Part shown: one piece after another, positions 1-11,397 of the stretch
How the letters are laid out: each line of letters opens with the position of its first letter
Numbering within the stretch: position 1 is the stretch's first letter
NCBI GenBank assembly: GCA_036320915.1
Contig: JAXBDG010000004.1
Location: forward strand, 2,852,001-2,916,000
Length of the DNA stretch: 64,000 nucleotides
Source: Linnemannia elongata
Taxonomy: Eukaryota > Mortierellomycota > Mortierellomycetes > Mortierellales > Mortierellaceae
Direction of reading: 5' to 3'
Notes under the pieces: generated by a model
What the model saw: the letters and a program-made list of their open reading frames with translations, nothing else
Database searches by the model: none
Told to the model about the DNA's origin: nothing
Position numbers and translations under genes: made by a program

Positions 1-488
1 AGGAGGCGAGTCATAGATCATGTCATCTTCCCCGTCCATGTCAGAGTAGTCGATTTCAGAGTAGTCGTCCTCCAGGAGTTCTCTCGCCGAGAGAGAAATC
101 CACGAGCCTGTCGGGTTTACATTTTATTTTTTTCATGAGATGGAGCACATGGTTAGATATCGTTTGCATAACTCTTTGCAACCAAAAGTACACAGATGGT
201 GGTTTGTTGAACTGCGGAAACTGTGAAAGAACAAGTATGAGTCGAGCCGTGACCACACTGGCATGTTATAGAGTAAGTATCAGGGGAGTGCAAGTAATGG
301 TGATAGGGAGAAGTGAACTTGCCTTCACCGCAGGGCGAGCCTGTGCCGGAGAGGACTTGTAGCCTAGGGGAGGGGACGGCAGAAGGGTGGTTGGATGGTT
401 CGAGGTAGTCTGCTGTATCAGGAAAGAGGAATGCAGAGGCCGTTCGTGACCTGTGGACGTTCTTTCCGTGGGCTGCTGAGGTCGACAT
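1..488 (-). CDS. 5' part of an unrecognised protein gene running off the left edge
   Basis: Two exons can be joined in frame: exon 1 at 329-488 starts with ATG, and exon 2 runs from 107 to the window edge. The intron has a GT donor just below 329 and a CAG acceptor at 108-110. The joined protein begins MSTSAAHGKNVHRSRTAS and continues through a Ser/Pro-rich stretch. It then becomes acidic and Tyr/Asp-rich (LEDDYSEIDYSDMDGEDD). I do not recognise the family. The acidic segment looks like a cytosolic, disordered N-terminus, so the functional domain is probably outside the window. The long purine-rich stretch upstream on the plus strand would be its 5' UTR and promoter. Confidence 0.55.
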
Positions 489-582
489 GTTGCAGTCGTC
501 GCTGTTATCTGTTTGTTGTTGTATTATGGTAGGTGAAGAAGGTGAGAAGTTGTTGGAAATAGTCGTTGTGTTGGTTACTGTT

Positions 583-618
<36 letters not shown>

Positions 619-1900
619 AAGGGAGAGGGGGAGAGAGAAGTGAAGTGAAGCGAAGAACAATGGGAGACAAAATAAGTGGGGCAGAGGGTAACAAAGAGAG
701 AGGGGGAGAGAGAGAGCTAGAGTGGTGGTGACTGCGTTCTGCGGGGTCAAGTGGGCGAAGTGAGCAGGGAGACTGTCGGAGAGTGAGAGAGTTGTGTCTA
801 TTAAGTATGTGTAATTGTGTGTATGTAGGGTGTGTGTACAAGGTGTAGATGGAGGTTTGATTAAAAGCACAAAAAAAAGAAGAGATGGTAGTAGTAGTAG
901 TAGTAGTAGTTGTGATGATGATGATGATGAATGAATGAAAGAAGGAAACAAAGTCGTGAAGAAGAGAAGGCAAACAAAGAAAAAAGAAAAGGAACCCCAG
1001 CAAAAAAAGGAAAAAAAAAGAAAATATGAAGTACCGTGAAAGGAAAAGTGAAAGGGGTGAAGAAACGTAAAGAGAGCAGAGGGAAAACCTTTTTGTCATC
1101 GTGCGACACAGAACTGACCTGTTGAAATTGAGGGAGGAACGGAGGAACAGGGAACGAGAAGGGCAGATGACCTTCTTTTTTTTCATTATTTAGTCCATAT
1201 ACTGCTGCAGCCCTTCTCCACGAATCCACGAATAATAACGAATGGCCTTCTGTACAGTACTGCGGTTTAGTAACAACTCTCTTTCACTACTACGCACACT
1301 TAATGAATGTGCGCCACGGGTTGTCTTGTAACCAACACAACACGCTAGCACAGATATAGGGCTTGAGCTTTTTGCTCTGCTTTTCTTTATGGGCAGGGTT
1401 TGTCTCAATTGGTCAGTCAATTAGCTAGAGAGGCTTTGCTTGCAAGTAAAGGAGAATACTACCTGTGGTGGTGGTGACGATAATGATGATGATGATGAAA
1501 GTGCTTTGCAATTACGGGTTATTCTTGATATCTGATGTGCTTGTAAGATATCCTCTCTGTTCTAAGTTCTCGATTGTTGCGAGCAGTTGACAAAGAGAAG
1601 AAGCAAGGAACAAACAGAGAGCGACAAATGAGCACAAATGTGGCGAGGTCTTATAGTACATGAGATAGGGGTCAGTAATAAAGGAGAAAAGAAGAAGGAA
1701 GGACAGCAATTGAAATGAGCAAGACTGCAAGTGTGCGTGCGGTGCATGGGCCTTCTTTTCTTTCTTCTTTGCTTTATATGGATCCCCTGCCTGACTGATA
1801 TCCATGTCATCTATACTCAATTTGATGTTATTATCATAGTCAAAGTAGCAAATTCACAAATGCCAAGCAAATCTAAGCGACTCAGCAAGTCGACAGTTTG

Positions 1901-1949
<49 letters not shown>

Positions 1950-2448
1950 TGCGCCCGACTGTCGTCAGGACTCGCTTTTGCCTTGGCTTAGTTCATCCTT
2001 GCTGTCTGTCTTTCCACACTCTGCTCTGTTCTATCTGTCTGTCTGTTACTCATAACCTTTTTTTTTTTTTTTTTTGCTTTTCCCTTTTCTCTCTCTTCCC
2101 TCCACTTTTCTTCTCTCTCTTTCTCTCTTTCTCTCTTTCACTCCACTCTCCACTCCACTCCGCAAAAGAAAAAAAAATATAAAAGCAAAAGTAAACAACC
2201 CAACCCAACCCAACCCAACTGTCATCGTCTTTTTACTCACACCCCTACAACTTCTCCCAACAGGACAACAATCGATCTCTTCACACATCACTTCCACCCT
2301 TCCACCCTTCCAGCAACAAACACTCATCAAGATTACAAAAAAGGGGCACGACTAACCAACCTAGACCCCCCGAACGAAAACCAAGGCTTGGCCCCCTTCC
2401 AGCAAGGAGCAAGTACCCAGTACCCCTCCCTTCATAATAAGACTCCGA
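489..2448. other. Intergenic region with GA, AGT/GAT and CT tracts
   Basis: This gap lies between the divergent left-edge gene and the PPxY-protein gene. It is dominated by simple sequence: a GA run near 584-613, AGT/GAT triplets near 885-930, a CT run at 1905-1946, a T run near 2059-2075 and tandem CCAAC units near 2200-2220. The open frames in it translate to runs of Ser, Leu, Phe or Lys and have no credible splice structure, so I call no gene. Both flanking promoters and 5' UTRs must lie here. Confidence 0.6.
1905..1946. repeat. CT dinucleotide microsatellite
   Basis: This is an uninterrupted run of CT units of about 42 nt in the promoter-proximal gap upstream of the gene at 2449. Pyrimidine-rich tracts like this are common upstream of fungal transcription starts. 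Confidence 0.9.
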
Positions 2449-4008
2449 ATGTCGCCCACGTCGCGCCTCGAGGCAAGGAACCAGGCCAGGGCTATTCCCC
2501 TCGTCACCGTTTCCCTCGCACGGGGTCATCTCCGACAGACACGGCTCGCTTCTCCTACTACCATCAACAATGACACCCATGGCAACAGCAACCAGTCCGC
2601 GGCCGAGCAGGATCTCGACCAGGACCATAATCACCAAAACCACCACAGCAGCAACAACGGAGACCATCCTCCGTCATACGATTCTATCACCACATCTTCA
2701 GCGGCATCATCAAGGACAACAGGAGCAGAGTCACTGCAGGAAAGTCGACTCGCTTCTCCGAGCAACGCCGCCTTGACCGAGGCCGTCCTCCACCTCTCCC
2801 GGACCCTGGTCACCCCCGCCCCACCCAAACCTCGCCCGCCGCCATCTTGGCTCTACATGATGATCTACAGCTGGACCCATACCCAAAAGACCGCTACCCG
2901 GCTCTACCACATTCTGACCAAACCCAGCGTACTCCTCCAACACATCCAGGGCCAAAACGACCAGGTCCACCACAAGAAACAGCGCAAGAGCATTCAGCAA
3001 ATCACAGAAGAGCAGGACAGGATGGAGGACGACCCCGATATGCACTTTGGGGTAGCAACTGAAATGATGCCTGTTAGTATGATGAACACTCGCAGTGTAG
3101 CTTCCATGGCCGACGAAGCTCCACCCCCTTCGTCTTCTCAGGATCCAATGGAATTATCGCCATCGTCATTACTCGGAGATGATTTTACGGAAGACTCGGC
3201 CTTGCCTCGGAAACCCAAGCGGCGGATCGAATCTTACTCCAACCCTTTTGCACCCACTGTCAACGACTTGGAACCACAAGAGGACGACGAAGGCTGGCTT
3301 GGGATGGGTGAGGAGTCTTCAGTGGATGGGGTCACAAAGACCAACTCTGTCCGGTTGACGACGCCAACGTTCCCTCAGGTAACTCGAGGACGGATTCCAG
3401 AGTTTACGACCTCGTCGCTCGGTCCAGCCATGGATCCTCGTCAGTTTGAGAGCGAGCCTACTCCACGGAGTGATGCCCTCCCAATACCATCCTTTTCGAC
3501 CAACTCAATATTCAACCGCTCCACGGGGGTCACCTTTGACCGCCCTTCGTCAAGAGCATCAATCAACTCTCAATCAACAGCATCCAACTATGTGACCCCA
3601 CCTTCTTCGATGGTCTCGCCTGCACCATCAGCCAACTCGAATAGGACCCTTGTGTCCTCACAGACCCCACGACAGGATAAATTACCCTCTCACTGGCATC
3701 AACAGGACACAACTACAACGACAGAACCCCAGGAGGACGAGGACGAGGACGAGGAAGAGGAAGCATCGTCGATCTACCATGACCTCCCCTCTGACGAGGA
3801 CCACTCGTCGGTGTGGTCTGATCATTCGAGTAGCTACCGTGAACATCATCAGGCAGCTGCAATTCGATTCCCGACCATTGTCCGATCCTCCACGGCCTCG
3901 TACACAGATGCGTCGTCGTCCATTGTCATCAGCTCCGCTTCTCCACCAACTCTCATCCCTCCAGCGCACCCCATCCTGCCTTCCTCAGTTAGTGTTCGTT
4001 CCTTTTGA
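2449..4008 (+). CDS. Hypothetical low-complexity protein with a PPxY motif
   Basis: This is a single open frame of 519 residues. I do not recognise the family. The sequence is rich in Ser, Thr, Pro, Gln and acidic residues and looks largely disordered. A PPSY sequence at residues 74-77 matches the PPxY motif bound by WW domains, for example those of Rsp5/NEDD4-type ubiquitin ligases. The only ordered-looking stretch is around residues 130-175, Trp/Tyr/His-rich and starting near PPPSWLYMMIYSW; it could be an amphipathic or membrane-associated helix. A run of Asp/Glu lies near residue 430. The start is the first ATG of the open frame and is uncertain, because the first 40 residues are unremarkable. 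No intron is needed. Confidence 0.6.
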   Translation: MSPTSRLEARNQARAIPLVTVSLARGHLRQTRLASPTTINNDTHGNSNQSAAEQDLDQDHNHQNHHSSNNGDHPPSYDSITTSSAASSRTTGAESLQESRLASPSNAALTEAVLHLSRTLVTPAPPKPRPPPSWLYMMIYSWTHTQKTATRLYHILTKPSVLLQHIQGQNDQVHHKKQRKSIQQITEEQDRMEDDPDMHFGVATEMMPVSMMNTRSVASMADEAPPPSSSQDPMELSPSSLLGDDFTEDSALPRKPKRRIESYSNPFAPTVNDLEPQEDDEGWLGMGEESSVDGVTKTNSVRLTTPTFPQVTRGRIPEFTTSSLGPAMDPRQFESEPTPRSDALPIPSFSTNSIFNRSTGVTFDRPSSRASINSQSTASNYVTPPSSMVSPAPSANSNRTLVSSQTPRQDKLPSHWHQQDTTTTTEPQEDEDEDEEEEASSIYHDLPSDEDHSSVWSDHSSSYREHHQAAAIRFPTIVRSSTASYTDASSSIVISSASPPTLIPPAHPILPSSVSVRSF

Positions 4009-4223
4009 GACCGTCATCTCTATCTCTTGAAGGATGCATGCATGTTGACGACAGTAAAAGCAAAAGCAAAAAGAAAAATAAATCAAAAATTGCTAAACAA
4101 AAACATGCAAACTGCACAGAATCACCCGACTTGCTGTATTGTTTGTGAGATAAGCAAAATGCCTTTTTAATGCGAGAGGAAAGAAGGATGCTCCTGCTGA
4201 AGGAAGGGGGGGGGGGGATATGC

Positions 4224-4813
4224 TTAACGAAGGTCAGCAGGGCAGTCGATCTGCTGAGAAGGGTGGGCGGCCTTGAACTCGGGCAGGTCGCTCAATGTTG
4301 CGTTGACGCGCGAGATGATCGGGAAGGCTGACATGTCAACACCAAAACTATTGTTTGTGACGTCCAGTTCCAGTGTCCAGTTTCCAGCAATCACAAATAC
4401 AAGGAAAATAAAAAAGAAAAAAAAGTCAGTGGACAAGTGGGTACTTGTAACACAGTCATTAAGCGAAAGACTGGCAGGCAAAAGAGAGCGCGTCGCAAGG
4501 AAACTTACCGGACACCGTTGTAGACCTGGGGGACGAGGGCCAAATCGGCCATGGTGATCGAATCGCCAAAAGCGTAAACACCGGCCGTCTTCTGAAGCAT
4601 GGCCTCCAAAGCTAATTTTTTTTCATAAAAAGAGTGAAATGAACGTTCACGGTCAAGTTAAGGTCAGGTCATGGTTCATGGCAAGGGCTCTCTTCTCTTA
4701 AACTCCACGCACCCACGCACCCACGCACCACGCTGCCACCCACGCACACTCAAGCACACTCAAGCACCCCAAAAAACCAAACTGCGCTTCCTCCTTTTGC
4801 TCTCGACATTTTC

Positions 4814-4848
<35 letters not shown>

Positions 4849-5867
4849 ATAAGGGGCTTGGTTGGTTGATTAGGAGTGATTGATTGTTGACTGATGGACG
4901 TAACAATGTACCTTTGAAGCCCTCAGCCAAAAAGTGTTTGGCCCACTCGGCCTTCTTTTCTTCGCCGACGTATTTGAGAATGCGGAGGTTGGTGACGGGT
5001 TGGATGTCTGCTGCCACTGCCTGCACCAATGCGCGGACCTATTTAGTTATTGTTGTTGGTTTTTGAGTGTGTGGGAAGAAAAGAGAAATGGTTGAGTTGA
5101 AGAGAAAAAAAAGGTGTTGGTGTTGAACATCCTCCTGCATTGCGAAGCGGTAGTAACAAGCCCAAAGGCAATGTCTATGGCTGAAAAGTCAAGGATGACG
5201 CAGTCGTGCAGCGAAGAAACAAGAGTAGAGAATCCAAGCAAGCTCATCCTGATCCCGTTACCGTTGCGCGCTCAAGAGGATCCTTGGGAAGCAAAGCGTG
5301 TCCTAAAAGGCATTGTTAATGAGAGATGCATGGGAAAGAAAAAAATTAGTTATCCGTGGGAAAATGATGCCATCCACCCCCACAAAAGCAAACAACGTGT
5401 ACACATTCAAAACAACACGCAGCAAAGCAATTGGAGTGTTGCGAGGAGGAGATGAGAAAGCGTACCAGGCTGGGTCTCGTCGATGTATTCGAGGATGCTG
5501 ACGGACTGGATCAGGGTCTGGCCGGTCTTGTTGTCGATGTAGGCAGGGACAAATCCAAAAGGCTGGATCTTGAGATACTCTTCCGATTTCTACAAGTTGA
5601 GATCCGTTGTTGTAGTTAGTAATTTACTCTCATTGCCTCTTTCACTGGATCAATTGACTTTTCTAAACGCTCAATCTACATTGGGCCACTCAAGTATGAG
5701 CGTGAGAAGGCAAGGCAAAGGTGTACCTGCTCGCCTTTGAGGAGGTTGATGGGACGGACTTCATAGTCGATTTTCTTGAGGTTGAGTGCGATCCTGACGC
5801 GCCACGAGCACGAGGAGCGGAAGTAGGAATAGAGGACGGGCTTATCAGCGGTAGTGTGTGTTGCCAT
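4224..5867 (-). CDS. Maleylacetoacetate isomerase / zeta-class glutathione S-transferase
   Basis: Six exons join in frame: 5727-5867, 5466-5589, 5262-5302, 4912-5038, 4509-4611 and 4224-4347. They encode 219 residues, the usual length for this family. The thioredoxin-fold half carries the zeta-class signature [11 protein letters not shown] at residues 18-28. Ser and Cys of the SSC motif bind glutathione and drive cis-trans isomerisation. A C-terminal helical half follows, with a conserved [19 protein letters not shown] segment. Family members convert maleylacetoacetate to fumarylacetoacetate in tyrosine catabolism and some act on alpha-halo acids; that role is inferred here. All introns are GT-AG; the third downstream intron contains a 30-nt homopolymer. 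The gene is divergent from the metacaspase, with about 430 nt between them. No organelle targeting signal is visible. Confidence 0.93.
4817..4846. repeat. 30-nt poly(T) on plus strand, inside an isomerase intron
   Basis: This homopolymer lies in the intron between 4611 and 4912. It reads as poly(A) on the sense strand of the host gene. Confidence 0.9.
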
Positions 5868-6300
5868 TGTGTGATGTTGTCTTTGGTTAATTTGTTGAAT
5901 GGTGAATGAATGAATGAATGAATGAATGAAAGAAAGAAGAATGAGAAAGTCTGTTGAAGGTGAGCAAGAATAAGCGTTTGCTCTGCCCTTAATGCTCTTT
6001 CACAGCAGCGGTAATAAGAATTGATGATTACAGGTGTTTCAGCCTCAGCGGTCTAATTGGCTGGCTATTCGCGGGCCTTATTTGGATATGATGTCCAGGT
6101 CCAGCCGACCCCTTGCTCCCTCCTACTTTTTACCTCTTCTATTCACACTCTTTCCTTTTCTTCTCTTCTCTTCCTCTTCTCTTCTTCTCTTCCTTGTTCA
6201 ACAATCCACCCTTACCCCGACAGCCCACTTTCACTCCCACTCCCTACTTTCTTCATTCACTCACATCCACACAAGAATACAAGCAACAGGACAAAGCAAG
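5868..6300. promoter_or_regulatory. Divergent promoter between isomerase and metacaspase
   Basis: The two start codons face away from each other across 433 nt. The region contains a GAAT tetranucleotide repeat at 5904-5930 close to the isomerase start. A pyrimidine-rich 5' UTR-like stretch (about 6115-6290) leads into the metacaspase ATG. I could not assign specific factor sites. Confidence 0.5.
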
Positions 6301-8430
6301 ATGTATCCAGGACAACAATACCAACAGCAACAACAGCAATACAACTATGCGCCACCTCAAGGAAACCCTCAATACGGATACGCTCCCCCAGGCGGCAACC
6401 CTCCCCCTCCTCAAGGCTACTACTCCAACCCTTACCCACCACCACAGCCCAACCCAGGCTACCCTGCCTACCCTCAACAACAACAACAGCAGTTTTACCC
6501 TCCTCCTGCATCCTCGCCTTACAGTTACCCTCCACCTGGTGGGGACTATGCTCCTCCTCCTCAGCAGCAGTATGAGCAGCGTCAGCAGTACTATGCTCCA
6601 CCCGTTGCCCCAGTGACCCATCACTCGGTATGTGCTTGCTTCTTCCTTTCCAGCATGGTTCTGGTTGTGTGCTTTGGACAGATCAAAAAGGATACCAAAG
6701 GTCCAAAGAAAAATACATCCAAAGGGTCTCACCGTCTTAGTTTGGTTCAAGGAAAAAAGTGGGAGCGAAACACCGACAATGGGCGATCTAAATACCTCTT
6801 CGCGTTACACAACCACTTTTGTCTCCTTGGCTCTCTCCTTAACACCATGTCCCATACCATGTCCCATCCCAACTAAACATACATATCTCATTAGATTGCG
6901 CCATCAGAGGTACCTCCTCCTCCCGAGGGCTGGGCAGTCCGCCAGAGTCCCGTTCGTTCACCACCCACAGATTTCAAGCTCTCTAACTGTCAGGGTCGCA
7001 AGCGCGCTCTCTTTATCGGCATCAACTATTTCGGACAGAATGGCGAGCTCCGGGGATGTATCAACGATGTCAAGAACATCAAGACGTTCATTATGAAGAA
7101 CTATGGATTCAAGGAAGAGGATACTATCTCTTTGACGGATGATCAGCAGGACCCGAGTCGTATTCCTACCCACGCGAACATCCTTGAAGCTATGCGGTGG
7201 TTGGTCCGTGATGCTCGTCCTGATGACTCGTAAGTGTTTTTGTATTGTGATTTGTTGTTCGTTTTCCACGCATTTTCATGCATGTTCAGATCTCTTTGAA
7301 GGGACTTCAATTGCCCCCATTCCGCTCAGGGAAGGAGTATAAATCACAAAATACTCAAGGAAAACATTGGATTGCTTCCAGTGCGCCAAGGACGAAGAAA
7401 AGCAAGAGAGTACATATGACTAACACGGCTATTTGCTTCCAACAGGTTCTTCTTCCACTACAGTGGACACGGAGGGCAGGCTAAGGACGAGGACGGCGAC
7501 GAGGACGATGGCTATGACGAGACAATCTACCCTGTAGACCACGAGGAGGCAGGAGTGATTGTGGACGACGAGATGCACGCGATCCTAGTCCACCCCTTGC
7601 CTGCAGGATGCCGTTTGACCGCTATCATGGATTGCTGTCACTCAGGATCAGCCCTCGATCTTCCTTACATCTACAGTACCACGGGCAACTTGAAGGAACC
7701 CAACATGATGGCGGATGTTGGTCAAGGAGTTTTGGTCGCCGGTATGGCGTATTTGAAGGGCGATACGGGCGGTATGCTTCGTGGATTGGGTGATTTGGGC
7801 AAGAAGCTGTTGACGTCGAGGAACAAGCGTGACAAGTCTTTGGACGACAAGTCCAGCCCTGCCGACTGTATCATGCTCAGTGGGTACGTTGCACGCTTTG
7901 ATAGTATCGCCTGTTCTCGTCATGTTGGTTTCACATATCTGGTACTAGCTCTCATGTTTCTTACCACTTTGTTTTCTAACGTGAATGCCATATAGATGCA
8001 AGGATACCCAGACCTCCGCCGATGCACACGAGCAGGTACGTCTTTGATATTTTCGATCGTGTCATTGGATACATTAGCTTGTAATAATCCATTCTCTAAC
8101 AACATTCTCCTTTACTCATTTTGCTATTCTTTTCTAATAGAGCTTTGGAATGACTGGAGCCATGACCTTTGCCTTTATCACAGCGTAAGTGTCCCTTGAT
8201 AACTCTCGATGTGAAAAAAGTCCTCAGCGGAGATCAACTCAGGATGTACTTCATATCGTCAGAGCATCTAATACGTTTCCTATTCAAATGATAGTTTGAC
8301 GGCGAACCCACAGCAGAGCTACTTGGAGTTGCTGAACAGTATCCGCGATATCCTGCGCGCCAAGTACGAGCAGAAGCCCCAGCTGAGCTCGAGCCATCCT
8401 TGCGATCTCAGTCTTCTCTTCACAATGTAA
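6301..8430 (+). CDS. Metacaspase (caspase-like cysteine protease, family C14)
   Basis: Six exons join in frame: 6301-6627, 6895-7229, 7446-7883, 7996-8035, 8141-8184 and 8295-8430. They encode 439 residues, typical for a fungal type I metacaspase. Residues 1-110 form a Pro/Gln/Tyr-rich prodomain ([16 protein letters not shown] repeats). The p20-like domain follows with [12 protein letters not shown], then HYSGHGG with catalytic His229 and DCCHSGS with catalytic Cys285. The p10-like part ends with [10 protein letters not shown] and GAMTFAF segments. Metacaspases cleave after Arg/Lys, are calcium-activated, and act in protein quality control and regulated death in fungi. I chose the ATG at 6301 because upstream in-frame sequence looks like a pyrimidine-rich leader. 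Confidence 0.95.
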
Positions 8431-8715
8431 CATGGTTGTTTTGTTTCCTTTGCGTTGCTTCAGGGTCCCATCATAGGTATTTGAGAGGGTGCCAGAGCAT
8501 AAAAAGCAATAAAATAAAAAAAATCAAACCATATCGTGTGGCTGTCTCTGTTTCGCTGGTCCATTTTTTTCACCTTTCTTGTTCCTGACCTGCACACTCC
8601 TCCTTACGTTTCTCCTCGTCACTCTCATCTTCCACCAAGACTCACCGACTCTTGGCGGCCGATATAAACCCACAACCACATCCCCTCAGACAAGAGTAAT
8701 CAAGAAAAAAAGACC

Positions 8716-10994
8716 ATGGCCCGGATGGAAATGCGTACACGAGAGGCCCCTATGGAATGGGAGCGGGAGCAAGACAGGAATGTGCCAAACATCTTTTCAA
8801 ACCCGCAGCCGCTAGCCGAGCAAACCACCACGCCTGCCACATCTAATGGTCAACACCAGAAACCTTTTCTATTTGGTGCGAGTGTTCAGAGAGGATCCAG
8901 CTTTGCGTCTAATCGTAAGTTTACGTGCTGTTGAATAACTAAAGAGAATTCTCTACATGGGATCACCACCACTTCCATGTGAAAAATGAAGCTGAATAGG
9001 AACCATTCCATGACGCCAAGGTGTTGTTTTCCCACAATACCTAGAGACGCCACCAAATTATAACCACCTTTCTGTCAACTACCTTTGACCTGACCTGCCT
9101 TTCTCTTTTTTTTCACCTTGTGTGATACAATGCTAATAGAAGGATCCTTCACCAGTGACGGATTGGGCGCAACGACACCAAATCCCCTCCATCAAGATTC
9201 TCAACTCCCAGCAGGAGAAGCGACATTTTCTCGTCAGGAATCGTTCTCGTTCAGTTCAGGAGGAGGATCGTTCTCTCGCCCACAATCTCCCAACAATACC
9301 GCACCCCAAGGCTTCACCGGAGCTGGCGCTACAACACTGCACCGTGACGGAAGTGCAACAACAGAAGTCATGGACGTGGACGAATACCCTTCCACCCGCA
9401 GTGCCAAGACCGGCGGTAGTGAGTTATTTGACATGGGGTCTCTTAGGAACGGTGTTGTTGCGGAACAGCATGGTCTGTCGCCCCGTCGGATGTTAGGCAA
9501 AACTCGTTCTTCGTCGTCTTCGGCGATGGTCGGTTCCCGGACTTCCAGTATGCAGTACCGTGGATCAGGAGGTGCTGGCAGGGGTTCCAAGTTTTGGAGC
9601 GATGATGATGACGAGGATAACGATGAGGATATGAATGATCCTGAGGGTGATTCTGAGGATGACAATTATGGTCGCCGCGGATCCGGACGTCAGCAGAATC
9701 GCCACATGGTATGCATATACTCATATAGTTTTTTCACGTTAGATTCTCATATGCAAGGGATTACACTCGGACTTGTTCACGTAGATAATTCTAATTATTC
9801 CGTTCTCGCATCGATTTACAGACTAGGAATATGGATGGAAGGAGACGAGGGCGGGATCAGGATGGCTCGGAGCGCCGCAGGTCTGATCATGTCCGGTCAC
9901 CAGCACCACAGGGTCGAGTTTGGTCCGAAAACGTCGATCTGCCCTATATCCTCTCAGGGTACGTGCCCTGCTTATCGTTCTTTCAACTGGGACTTTGGAT
10001 GTCAAATAATATAAGAGCAACTATCTTGCGCACACACCTTTCTGACACACATTTTCAACTCCTCGTCTCATCTTTCTAGATATGTACAGGTTGCGATGAA
10101 CTCGGCCTTCGTGGGGATGGTGATCTATATTATTTACAACTTTATTACCACGATCCAGAACGATGTCACCATCCGGGCTGAGGACGCGTTGACTCGGGAA
10201 CTGCAAATCATCAAGAAATGCAAGCAGGACTACTACGACAACAGGTGTCATCTGCCTCATGGACGGCTGCTCGAATTGCCGTGCCAGGCATTTTTGGACT
10301 GTACTAAAACGGTTCCCAGGATCGAACGGTATGTCGTAAAGCGTATTTTCGTTAGCTCTCGGTTGTGAAAGGTATCGCATTATTTGTTTCTACCCGCAGA
10401 TAGGGCAAGGGATACTGATGCAGTGTTTATATCTTCACAACATATTTATGGAATAGATCGGCGGTGGCGGCACAGACGTTTGCGCTTATTTTCAATTCGT
10501 TTGTCCACACCATCTCCTACAAGACCATGGTAAGCACCATTTCACTCTCTCACCGTTTGTGAGGCTACATGCTCACTTCTCATACCCCTAACGAGCCATT
10601 CATTGCCCTCTCGTGCCGATAATAGGGTTTCTTGGTGGTGATTGTGTTTGGAGGGATGTACTTTTCAAACCACGCAATCTCATCGTATCGACACAACCAC
10701 CTTATCCATCACCAAGATCCAATCGCCCACCCCGGATATGCTCCACCTCCACCTCCTCTTCCTACTTCTGGTTCTATCACCACGGGAGCCACGAACACGA
10801 ATTCGATGATACCTGCTGGTCTGAAACGAAACGATAGTAAAAGCCTTAGCAACAATGGAGGGAGTCTATTGGGATCGACTACTTTGTCACTAAGCAGAGG
10901 AGGTGGGTCACATATGTCAACTTCTAGTTCCAAGAGCCTTACACTTCAACACCGTGGGTCTCGACATAATTTTCCTGATTCTGATAACGAATAA
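8716..10994 (+). CDS. Brr6/Brl1-type nuclear envelope protein
   Basis: Six exons join in frame: 8716-8914, 9140-9708, 9822-9958, 10080-10328, 10457-10529 and 10626-10994. They encode 531 residues. The first half is disordered and Ser/Gly-rich with an acidic block. The conserved domain follows: a membrane helix (YVQVAMNSAFVGMVIYIIYN), a lumenal loop with two Cys pairs (CKQDYYDNRC and LPCQAFLDC), and a second membrane helix near FLVVIVFGGMYF. This four-cysteine pattern between two helices defines the disulfide-bridge domain of Brr6/Brl1. Those proteins sit in the nuclear envelope and help nuclear pore insertion and lipid homeostasis. The C-terminus is His/Pro- and Ser-rich. Whether it corresponds to Brr6 or Brl1 cannot be decided by eye. 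Confidence 0.92.
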
Positions 10995-11397
10995 AAAAAA
11001 TCATGTCATTCTCTTTTGTTTGTTATTCATTTTGTTAACATTTGCTTGTTGAAGTTGAATGTACACAAAAACTGGATTTTTTATTTGTTCAATTATTCAA
11101 TTACATTAAAAGAAAAGAAAAAGAAAAGAGAGTAAAAACAGAAGATATTGGTTTACTTTTTGGTGGACAGAGAGTGTGAGAGAGAGTGTGTGTGAGTGTG
11201 GAAAAAAAGAAAAGTTATAGAAACAACGGAGTTGTCGAGTAGGTTGATTTTGTTGTTGTGTTTGTTTCGTTTTCAATTGCTTCAATCTTCGATCTCGCGC
11301 GCGCCCATAGCAGTGGTTATCTCTGGCAAAGTTGATGGGTGGTAGCGGCGGTCGTGGTGGTTGGGGTGGGGGTAGGAGTAGAGGGGGTATGAATAGG
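10995..11397. other. Convergent 3' intergenic region
   Basis: This gap holds the 3' ends of the Brr6-like gene (plus) and the kinase gene (minus). It is AT-rich near 11000-11130 and contains GT/GA repeats. No gene or defined terminator element was seen. Confidence 0.6.

Noticed and set aside
885..930. Tandem AGT/GAT units considered as a possible CRISPR-like or minisatellite array
   Set aside because: Units are 3-4 nt with no spacers, so this is a plain microsatellite.
575..1186. Ser/Leu/Phe-rich open frame on the minus strand
   Set aside because: It arises from GA and purine-rich low-complexity DNA and has poly-Thr and poly-Ser runs and no domain.
6034..6300. In-frame upstream extension of the metacaspase
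   Set aside because: It opens with GTG. The first in-frame ATG is near 6088, and the added residues are a T/C-rich leader-like stretch unlike a metacaspase prodomain.
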